Source: an uncultured Pelagibacteraceae bacterium (GTDB lineage: Bacteria > Pseudomonadota > Alphaproteobacteria > Pelagibacterales > Pelagibacteraceae). From it: 54,452 nt of DNA. The stretch's first letter is position 1; every line of letters starts with the position of its first letter. Position numbers and translations under genes: made by a program. Of this stretch, positions 48,378 through 54,452 are shown in pieces. Location of the stretch: assembly GCA_902619595.1 (NCBI GenBank), contig CACNFE010000009.1:1-54452 (forward strand), written 5' to 3'. Below the pieces are notes generated by a model, which was not told the origin of the DNA, did no database searches, and worked only from the letters and a program-made list of their open reading frames with translations.

Positions 48378-48378
48378 G

Positions 48379-48861
48379 ATGAGTTTTAAATTAAAAGAAA
48401 ATTTACAGCATTATATTTTATTTTTTAGCTTATTTGCGATCTTATTTGCTTATTATGTAGAATTTGTTTTAGGTCATAAACCATGCAACTTGTGTCTTTT
48501 AGAAAGAATTCCCTACATCTTAGCAATTTTAATAATTATTTTATCTTCAATTTTTAAAAATTTAAAAAAATTATCCTTTTTAATGCTTGGAATTATTTTC
48601 TTACTTGCTACTTTTTTATCTATTTACCATGTGGGTATTGAGCAGGGTATAATTAGTGAGTCAGCGTTATGCAAGGCTCAGTCAGGATTAAACATCTTAG
48701 ATAAAGAACAATTATTACAAGAATTAGAAAAAAGTAATATTAGTTGTAAAAACGTTACTTTTACAATATTGGGTTTATCACTTGCTACAATAAATACATT
48801 TGTATCCTTCCTTTTTTCACTTATAACAATGAGAAAATTTTATATTTATGAAAAAAAGTAA
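48379..48861 (+). CDS. dsbB: DsbB-like disulfide bond formation protein
   Basis: The 160-residue membrane protein has four helices and the two DsbB cysteine pairs: CNLC in GHKPCNLCLLERIPYI near residue 36, and the second periplasmic loop Cys in ALCKAQ and SCKNV (about residues 96 and 121). DsbB passes electrons from DsbA to ubiquinone, which suits the neighbouring coq7. It starts 1 bp after the YqaA-like gene stop and overlaps coq7 by 14 bp in another frame. Confidence 0.88.
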   Translation: MSFKLKENLQHYILFFSLFAILFAYYVEFVLGHKPCNLCLLERIPYILAILIIILSSIFKNLKKLSFLMLGIIFLLATFLSIYHVGIEQGIISESALCKAQSGLNILDKEQLLQELEKSNISCKNVTFTILGLSLATINTFVSFLFSLITMRKFYIYEKK

Positions 48862-49381
48862 TAAAAAAAAAATTGAAGAATTTATTAGAGTCGATCACGC
48901 AGGCGAAAGAGGGGCAATTAAAATCTATGAGGGTCAGCTTTTAGCGTTAAATACATTGGTAAAAGATGATGAGATGAAAAAAACTATAGAGGAAATGAGA
49001 GAGCATGAGAGAGAGCATGCAAATTATTTTGAAAATGAAATAAAAAAAAGAGGAATAAGGCCTACCAAATTTTTACCTTTGTGGGATTTGCTTGGGGTAG
49101 GGCTTGGTTTTGGATCAACTATACTTGGTAAGAAAGCTGCAATGTTGTGTACAGCATCAGTTGAAGAAGTCATAGACGAACATTATCAAAATCAAATTGA
49201 TCAAATTGAAAACGATGAAAAAGAATTAAAAAAGAAAATTATTAAATTTAGAGAAGATGAATTACATCATAAAGATATTGCGTATGAACAAGGAGCTACA
49301 AAAGATGGTCTTTACTCCTTATTTGATAAAATAATAAAAACTGGCTCAAGAATAGCAATAAATATATCTGAAAAAATTTAA
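48848..49381 (+). CDS. coq7: Demethoxyubiquinone hydroxylase Coq7
   Basis: The 177-residue di-iron enzyme hydroxylates 5-demethoxyubiquinol in the last steps of ubiquinone synthesis. The di-iron ligands come from repeated E-x-x-H motifs: VDHAGERGAIKIYEGQLLAL near residue 15, MREHEREHANYF near 56, VEEVIDEHYQNQ near 108, and REDELHHKDIAYEQG near 139. Length and sequence match the short single-domain Coq7. It overlaps dsbB by 14 bp. Its stop touches the HNH gene on the opposite strand. Confidence 0.95.
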   Translation: MKKSNKKKIEEFIRVDHAGERGAIKIYEGQLLALNTLVKDDEMKKTIEEMREHEREHANYFENEIKKRGIRPTKFLPLWDLLGVGLGFGSTILGKKAAMLCTASVEEVIDEHYQNQIDQIENDEKELKKKIIKFREDELHHKDIAYEQGATKDGLYSLFDKIIKTGSRIAINISEKI

Positions 49382-49948
49382 TTAAGGCTCAAGTTCTACG
49401 TCCCAATATAAATAATCAATCCAAGTTTTATGTAAAAAGTTTGGTGGGAAATTTCTACCGTTCTTGTGAAGATCCTCAGTAGTTGGTTGATAAGGCTTTT
49501 GATTGAGTGTCATTCCAGATTTTTGTAAAAGTCTACCTCCTTTTTTAACATTACAACCCGAACAAGCAGTTACAACGTTATCCCAATCTGTTTTACCACC
49601 TTTAGATCGTGGCAATAAATGATCAAATGTTAAGTCTTTTTTACTACCGCAGTACTGGCAACTAAACTTGTCTCTTAAAAAAACATTAAATCTAGTAAAA
49701 TTTGGATTTGATAATGGTTTTATATAACTCTTTAATGCAATAACACTTGGTAATTTCATGCTAAATGATGGACTGTGAACAGTTCGATCATAATAATTTA
49801 CTATTGAAACTCTATCTAAAAAAACTGATTTAACAGAATCTTGCCAACTCCATAAAGATAATGGATAATAGCTCAGTGGTCTGTAGTCAGCGTTAAGGAC
49901 CAAAGCTGGGCAGTTTTCAAGAGAAGTAGTCTGATTAATTATTGTCAT
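49382..49948 (-). CDS. HNH endonuclease-family protein
   Basis: The 188-residue protein has a C-terminal HNH domain: CQYCG with CSGC forming a zinc site, and TFDHLLPRSKGGKTDWDNVVTACSGCN for the catalytic His. The N-terminal LVLNADYRPLSYYPLSLWSWQDSVKSV matches a widespread bacterial HNH family commonly annotated with unknown role, found outside of mobile elements. It may cut DNA, but no phage, restriction or inteins are nearby, so a housekeeping or unknown role is likely. Confidence 0.85.
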   Translation of the reverse strand: MTIINQTTSLENCPALVLNADYRPLSYYPLSLWSWQDSVKSVFLDRVSIVNYYDRTVHSPSFSMKLPSVIALKSYIKPLSNPNFTRFNVFLRDKFSCQYCGSKKDLTFDHLLPRSKGGKTDWDNVVTACSGCNVKKGGRLLQKSGMTLNQKPYQPTTEDLHKNGRNFPPNFLHKTWIDYLYWDVELEP

Positions 49949-50006
49949 AATAAGAGATTAGCGTAAAAAAAAATAATAATCAACATTTTGAAATAAAATT
50001 AAAGTT

Positions 50007-50666
50007 TTATTTTATTTCCAAATTTTCTTTAATAAAATGTAAAGCTAAACTTGATGCCTCGATTGGAATATGATGTCCACAATTCTTAATAATTTTAGTA
50101 TTGACGCTCACATTATTTCTTATCAAAAAATCTTTCGCTTCAAGAATATTTGACACAGGTACAACTTCATCTGCGTCACCATGGATAAGTAAAGTCTCGG
50201 GACTGTTTTTTTTTCTTCTTTCTAGATCGTCTTTATCAATTATTTTTCCAGAAAAACCAACCACACAATTAAATTTTTCTATATTCGTCAGAGCAATATT
50301 AATTGCCATCATGCATCCTTGACTAAAACCACATAAAACAATCTTTGATGATAAAATATTATAATTTTTTTTTACTTGTTCTATAAATTTATTTAAAATA
50401 ATCTCTGCTTTTACCGCTTCAGCTGTAATATATTTTTCGTCATCTATACTTAAATCGAACCATTGATATCCAGAGGGATTAATAGAACATCTTTGATGAC
50501 CATTGGGGCACAAAAATATTGTATTATTTAAAAATCTTTTCCAATTTAAAGTCAGCATGCTGATATCTGTTCCGTCTCCACCATAGCCATGAAGCAAAAT
50601 TACAGCATTATCTATTTTTTCATTATTATCTGACTTAATAATTTTTGTTTCTAGGCAAAATGTCAT
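50007..50666 (-). CDS. Phospholipase/carboxylesterase-family alpha/beta hydrolase
   Basis: The 219-residue protein matches the carboxylesterase/lysophospholipase group: VILLHGYGGDGTDI near residue 22 (oxyanion), the nucleophile elbow GFSQGCMMA with Ser near 115, the acid in HGDADEVVP and the His of CGHHIP near 200. It is likely cytoplasmic. Its ATG is divergent from the HIG1-like gene with a 50-bp gap, and 58 bp separate it from the HNH gene on the same strand. Substrate unknown. Confidence 0.85.
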   Translation of the reverse strand: MTFCLETKIIKSDNNEKIDNAVILLHGYGGDGTDISMLTLNWKRFLNNTIFLCPNGHQRCSINPSGYQWFDLSIDDEKYITAEAVKAEIILNKFIEQVKKNYNILSSKIVLCGFSQGCMMAINIALTNIEKFNCVVGFSGKIIDKDDLERRKKNSPETLLIHGDADEVVPVSNILEAKDFLIRNNVSVNTKIIKNCGHHIPIEASSLALHFIKENLEIK

Positions 50667-50716
50667 AAATTTAATTATTATGTTTGTTTATTAAAAAAAT
50701 ATATATATATCAAACG

Positions 50717-50920
50717 ATGGTTTCGGAAATATTAGTAAAAGTTTTTGCTGTAGCACTTTTAATCGCTGTCGCGATTGTCTTAATACTTGGCATAGGTACA
50801 TTGTTCAAAGGTGGCACAACAAGTAAAAAATACTCTAATAAACTAATGCAACTAAGGGTTCTATTACAATTTATCGCGATTATTGTTTTGGTTGGACTAG
50901 CTTATTTTTTTAAAGACTAA
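50717..50920 (+). CDS. HIG1-domain-like twin-transmembrane protein
   Basis: From the ATG at 50717 the protein has 67 residues: two membrane helices (about 5-26 and 46-64) joined by a polar loop FKGGTTSKKYSNKLMQLRV, matching the hypoxia-induced-gene 1 pattern (G-x(3)-S/T-x-K-x(2)-N-x-L-M-x-x-R). In mitochondria such proteins assist cytochrome c oxidase; small alphaproteobacterial forms are probably similar inner-membrane proteins. An upstream start at 50684 is possible but adds only a low-complexity stretch. Its 3' end overlaps the opposing TlpA-like gene by 4 bp. Confidence 0.78.
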   Translation: MVSEILVKVFAVALLIAVAIVLILGIGTLFKGGTTSKKYSNKLMQLRVLLQFIAIIVLVGLAYFFKD

Positions 50921-51444
50921 TTGTATTTAGAAAGCCAATTTATAAATTTCTCATCACTAAAATCTATCGATCCAACAATTCTTGCAAACTCTTCGCCTTC
51001 CTTATTTACTATTATAGTGGTTGGCAACCCCCTTAGAGAAAAAGTTTTTGCAAGTTTAATAGTGTTGTCAAAATATAATTTTAAATTTTTGATGTTTAAC
51101 TCAGAAAAAAAATCTACTGATTTTTCTATTTTTTCTTGACCCACGTTTATTGGTATCACTTTTAAATTATTAAGTATTTTTAAATTCTGAAGTTTATCTA
51201 ATGATGGCATCTCTTCTCTGCATGGAGCACACCAAGTTGCCCAAAAATTTATTACAACTAATTTATTTTTGAAATCCTTTAGATTTATTATTTTATCATT
51301 TACATCCGTAAAAGTTACATTCTCAAGTTTCTTATTCTGCTTATGAATTAACAAATTTTTAATATCTGTTTCGTCTGCAAATGAAATAACTGTTGATATT
51401 AAATAAATAAGTACTAAAAAAAATTTATAGCTTAATAATTTCAT
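50917..51444 (-). CDS. TlpA/ResA-like thioredoxin-fold protein
   Basis: The 175-residue protein begins with a hydrophobic signal segment or anchor (residues 5-22) and contains the thioredoxin-like active site WCAPC in NFWATWCAPCREEMPSL near residues 66-82, followed by the cis-proline loop LRGLPTTIIVNKEG. It probably works in the periplasm to reduce or keep thiols for cytochrome c or copper-site maturation. It is divergent from argH by only 23 bases. The gene name is left open among TlpA-family members. Confidence 0.87.
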   Translation of the reverse strand: MKLLSYKFFLVLIYLISTVISFADETDIKNLLIHKQNKKLENVTFTDVNDKIINLKDFKNKLVVINFWATWCAPCREEMPSLDKLQNLKILNNLKVIPINVGQEKIEKSVDFFSELNIKNLKLYFDNTIKLAKTFSLRGLPTTIIVNKEGEEFARIVGSIDFSDEKFINWLSKYN

Positions 51445-51467
51445 TCTAAAATGTATAGTTACATATC

Positions 51468-52865
51468 ATGAGTAAAAATAAAAACAATAAACCAGTTTGG
51501 AGCACCAGAATAAATCAAAAGGCTGCCTCTACATTTCAAAAAGTAGGCTCATCTTTAAATGTAGATAAAAGACTTTTTAGAGAAGATATAACCGCATCTA
51601 TTGCTCATGTTGAAATGTTGGAAAAGCAAAAAATTATTACAGTAGCTGTAAAAAATAAAATTATTTGGGGTTTAAAGAAAATTTTAAATGAAATAATAAA
51701 AAAAAAATTTTCTTTTGATGAAAGAAATGAAGATATTCACATGAGCATAGAAAAAAGGCTATTCGAGATTTTAGGTGAGGATGCAGGTTTCATACATACC
51801 GCTAGATCTAGAAACGACCAAGTTCTTACTGATTTAAAAATATGGTTGAGAAAATCTACTTATGAAATTATCGATGACCTTAACAAAACAATGAAAATTT
51901 TTTTAAAATGTGCAGAAAAAAATATTCATACAATTATGCCTGGATTAACTCATTTAAAAAATGCTCAACCAATATCTTTTGGACATTATCTAGTCGCGTA
52001 TATAGAAATGTTTTTAAGAGATAAAAAAAGATTTAAGAATAATCTAGAAAATCTATATGAAAATCCTTTAGGTGTTGCTGCATTCTCAGGTACATCATTT
52101 AATATAGATAGATTTTATACAACAAAAAAACTCAAATTTAATAAACCTACAGGAAACTCAATTGATACAGTATCTGATAGAGATTTTGTCTGTGACTTTC
52201 TTTATTCAGTTTCATTATGCTCGATTCACATATCAAGATTTTCGGAAGAATTTATCATTTGGAACTCTGATGCTTTTAATATGATCAGTTTAAATGATAA
52301 AATAGTTACCGGATCCTCTATAATGCCTCAAAAAAGAAATCCAGATCCACTTGAATTTTTAAGAGGCAAATCTGGGAGTGTAATCGGAAACTTGCTATCT
52401 ATGCAAACTATTTTAAAAGGTTTGCCTTTATCATATTTTAAAGATTTGCAGGATGACAAAAAATTAGTTTTTGACTCCTTTGATCATTTAAAGAATTGTC
52501 TTAAAATTTTGAGGGATGTTCTTATTAATTTTAGTCCGAATAAAAAAAGAATGTTAGAATTTTCGGAAGTTGGACATACAACAGCGACAGATCTTGCAGA
52601 TTATATTGTAAGAGATCTTAAATATCCTTTTCGAAAAGCCTATTCAATTACAGCTAAGATAGTTAATCTTGCTGAAAAAAAAAAGAAAAGAATTAGTGAG
52701 ATGTCATTAGATGAAATAAGAGGTATTGATAAAAAAATAGGTACAGAGGTACTTAATGTAATAAAAGTTAATAATTCTGTAAAATCTAAAAGTTCTTATG
52801 GAGGAACTTCTTTTGACAATGTAAAGAAAATGATAAAGAAGTATAAAAAACAAATAAATGACTAA
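51468..52865 (+). CDS. argH: Argininosuccinate lyase
   Basis: The 465-residue enzyme splits argininosuccinate into arginine and fumarate. It has the fumarase/aspartase-superfamily signature GSSIMPQKRNPDPLE (about residues 281-295), with the catalytic Ser, plus HTARSRNDQ and TPGxT-like MPGLTHLKNAQPISFGH. The start MSKNKNNKPVWSTR fits the family. argH overlaps the following small lipoprotein gene by 8 bp (ATG at 52858), then lysA: arginine and lysine genes adjoin, as in many Alphaproteobacteria. Confidence 0.97.
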   Translation: MSKNKNNKPVWSTRINQKAASTFQKVGSSLNVDKRLFREDITASIAHVEMLEKQKIITVAVKNKIIWGLKKILNEIIKKKFSFDERNEDIHMSIEKRLFEILGEDAGFIHTARSRNDQVLTDLKIWLRKSTYEIIDDLNKTMKIFLKCAEKNIHTIMPGLTHLKNAQPISFGHYLVAYIEMFLRDKKRFKNNLENLYENPLGVAAFSGTSFNIDRFYTTKKLKFNKPTGNSIDTVSDRDFVCDFLYSVSLCSIHISRFSEEFIIWNSDAFNMISLNDKIVTGSSIMPQKRNPDPLEFLRGKSGSVIGNLLSMQTILKGLPLSYFKDLQDDKKLVFDSFDHLKNCLKILRDVLINFSPNKKRMLEFSEVGHTTATDLADYIVRDLKYPFRKAYSITAKIVNLAEKKKKRISEMSLDEIRGIDKKIGTEVLNVIKVNNSVKSKSSYGGTSFDNVKKMIKKYKKQIND

Positions 52866-52974
52866 AAAAATTATATTAATATTATTTTGCACAGTTTTAA
52901 TATTTTCTTGCGGGAAAAAAGGAGATCCAGAGTATAAAGAGACTAAAAGAATTGAAACTCAATCAATAACTTAA
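52858..52974 (+). CDS. Small lipoprotein, LptM-like
   Basis: A 38-residue frame, missed by length cut-offs, starts at the ATG at 52858 inside the end of argH and stops TAA at 52972-52974, the last base shared with the lysA ATG. It has a Lys-rich start, a hydrophobic helix and a lipobox IFSC with Cys18, then GKKGDPEYKE. A short lipoprotein of the CG-K-KG form upstream of lysA is widespread in Proteobacteria and corresponds to LptM (YifL), which helps mature the LPS-export protein LptD. Context and lipobox are seen; the LptM function is inferred. Confidence 0.72.
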   Translation: MTKKIILILFCTVLIFSCGKKGDPEYKETKRIETQSIT

Positions 52975-54187
52975 TGAGATATAATAAACATCGCCTTTTT
53001 ATTGAAAAAGTGAATGCTCAATCAATTGCTAAGAAGATTGATACGCCTTTTTATTGTTATTCCTTTAATAAATTAAAAACCAATATTAATAATTTTAAAA
53101 AAAATTTTAATAAAATTGATCCATTGATATGTTTTTCTGTAAAATCAAATAATAATTTGTATATTTTAAGAATAATTAAAAAATTTGGTCTTGGGGCAGA
53201 TGTTGTCTCAAAAGGAGAATTATTAAGAGCACTTAAAGCTGGAATAAGTCCAAATAAAATAGTTTTTTCTGGTGTTGGCAAAACTAAAGAAGAGATCAAC
53301 TTTGCCATTGATAAAAAAATATTGCTCATCAATGCTGAATCAGAGGATGAGATAAATGCAATAAATAAAATTGCTTTAAAGAAAAAAAAAGGGTAAATGT
53401 AGGCTTAAGATTAAACCCAAATATTGACGCTAAAACTTTAAAAAAAATTTCCACAGGAAGAAATGAGGACAAATTTGGAGTTCCTGAAAAGATATTTCTT
53501 AAAATTATTAAAAAGTTTAATAGCTCTTCTACAATAAATATTAGGTGCTTAAGTGTACATATTGGGAGTCAAATTTTAGATCATAAACCATATCTAAGAA
53601 TGATAAGAGTTATTGAAAATATAATAAAAAAATCAAAAAATAAATTTGAATACATTGATTTAGGTGGAGGTATGGGAATTGATTATGGTTTAAACTCAAA
53701 AAAACTTAACTATAAAAAATACAGTTCTTCAATAGAGAGTCTTTTAAAAAAATACAAAGTAAAATTTATTTTTGAACCAGGTAGATCGATCATTGGAGAT
53801 ACTGCATGTCTAATAACAAAAGTTATTTATGTTAAGTCTTCAACAAAAAAAAATTTTATAATTCTTGATTCTGCAATGAATGACTTTATGAGGCCAGCTC
53901 TTTATGGTTCGTCACACAGAATAATACCAACTGTTAAAAATAATAAAATTTTAAAAAAAATACATGACTTCGTGGGGCCCATATGTGAAACAACTGACCG
54001 TTTTCTTACTTTAAAAAAATACCAACAATTAAAAGAAAATGATACTTTGGCGATATGTGATGTTGGAGCATATGGTATTGTATTAGCATCAAATTATAAT
54101 TTAAGACCAAAGCCAGCTGAAGTATTAATAAACAATTCAAGTCTAAAAATAATTTCAAAAAGAGAAAATATAAACAAAATAATCTAA
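52974..54187 (+). CDS. lysA: Diaminopimelate decarboxylase, coding frame broken by a one-base shift
   Basis: Together the two frames encode a complete 404-residue fold type III PLP enzyme that makes lysine from meso-DAP. The first frame (52974-53396) has the PLP-lysine 57 in CFSVKSNNN; the second frame, in phase with 53393, carries VNVGLRLNPNIDAKT, HIGSQ, GGGMGIDYG, EPGRSI and the active-site Cys in GPICETTDRF. The switch happens at a run of nine A followed by GGG (53382-53393): one missing A. All catalytic elements are intact, so this points to a sequencing error, a recent mutation, or polymerase slippage on the A run restoring the frame. lptM-like overlaps the start by one base. Confidence 0.88.
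53382..53393 (+). other. A9-GGG homopolymer at the lysA frame change
   Basis: Nine consecutive A followed by GGG is where the reading phase must change from that of 52974 to that of 53393 for the LysA sequence to continue as LKKKKRVNVGL. Addition of one A restores it. Such runs are classic sites of both sequencing indels and transcriptional slippage. Confidence 0.9.
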
Positions 54188-54197
54188 ATTTTTATTA

Positions 54198-54452
54198 ATG
54201 ATTAGAAATATACTTTTCTTAATTTTTTTTTATATTGGCATTATTTCAATTTGTATTTTTTATTTGCCAACATTTTTACTTCCTCACAAAGTTACTCTTA
54301 CAGGTGGGAAACTGATGGGTCACTGGTCAAAATTTTGTTTGAATTTATTTTTATCTACAAATGTTGTGATTAAGGGAAAAGAAAATATCATTAATAACGA
54401 AAAATTTTTTATTGTTTGTTCTCATCAATCAATGTTTGAAACTTTTTTTTTG
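54198..54452 (+). CDS. plsC: 1-acyl-sn-glycerol-3-phosphate acyltransferase-like protein, N-terminal part (cut by window edge)
   Basis: The ATG at 54198 begins a frame open to the right edge (85 codons visible). It has a hydrophobic N-terminal helix (about residues 4-26), a LPHKVTLTGGK segment, VVIKGKENIINNEKFFIVCSHQSMFETFFL near residues 57-85. SHQSMFET occupies the PlsC HxxxxD/E catalytic-histidine position, although the acidic residue is Glu. PlsC adds the second acyl chain in phosphatidic acid synthesis at the inner membrane. It follows lysA by 10 bases. The remaining motifs are outside the window. Confidence 0.78.
   Translation, partial: MIRNILFLIFFYIGIISICIFYLPTFLLPHKVTLTGGKLMGHWSKFCLNLFLSTNVVIKGKENIINNEKFFIVCSHQSMFETFFL

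Overview
The window looks like a piece of a SAR11 (Pelagibacterales, Alphaproteobacteria) chromosome. The DNA is very AT-rich, coding sequences are rich in Lys, Ile and Asn codons, and genes are packed tightly with 1-30 bp overlaps. Alphaproteobacterial gene orders (bolA / J-domain protein / cobS / cobT; thrS-infC-rpmI-rplT-pheS-pheT-lepA) and a RegB-type kinase fit this. The assignment comes from gene content and composition, not from a database search. No stretch longer than about 200 bases lacks a gene, and I see no insertion sequence, prophage or CRISPR array.

Layout. 1-1.9 kb: the 3' end of dapE, a histone-deacetylase-family gene broken by a 44-bp hairpin insertion, and a SET-domain methyltransferase. 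1.9-6.1 kb (minus): truA-fmt-def, a large exported helical protein and a small membrane protein. 6.1-11.3 kb (plus): aroK-aroB, then a J-domain protein with cobS-cobT; bolA lies convergent to aroB. 11.3-14.6 kb (minus): regB-like kinase and gyrB. 14.8-26.1 kb (minus): a glycosyltransferase, tRNA-Ser, a methyltransferase and the long translation cluster lepA to thrS, ending in a second glycosyltransferase. 26.2-33.7 kb: an alpha/beta hydrolase, an NAD-binding epimerase-like protein and gltB/gltD. 33.9-40.8 kb: uppP, an EamA transporter, a pyruvate dehydrogenase pair in which the lipoyl domain sits on E1 instead of E2, and a thiolase. 40.9-45.7 kb: tRNA-Arg, a thioesterase, a Suv3-like helicase, TerB, ferredoxin, a CarD-type regulator with a lysine-rich tail, a shared terminator and a 22-residue hyperbasic protein gene. 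45.9-54.4 kb: an acyl-CoA synthetase, tRNA-Leu, a YqaA-like protein, dsbB, coq7, an HNH nuclease, an esterase, a HIG1-like protein, a TlpA-like thioredoxin, argH, a small LptM-like lipoprotein, a frameshifted lysA and the start of a plsC-like gene.

Most genes are core housekeeping: lysine, arginine, aromatic and glutamate synthesis, N-terminal formyl-Met handling, tRNA charging, ubiquinone and disulfide chemistry. The points most worth a second look are the GC-rich hairpin inserted exactly at a Gly codon of the deacetylase gene (decay, artefact, or possibly a translational bypass element), the A9-tract frameshift in lysA, the relocated lipoyl domain of pyruvate dehydrogenase, the tiny Lys/Ala/Arg protein beside the lysine-tailed CarD protein, and cobS-cobT standing without other cobalamin genes.
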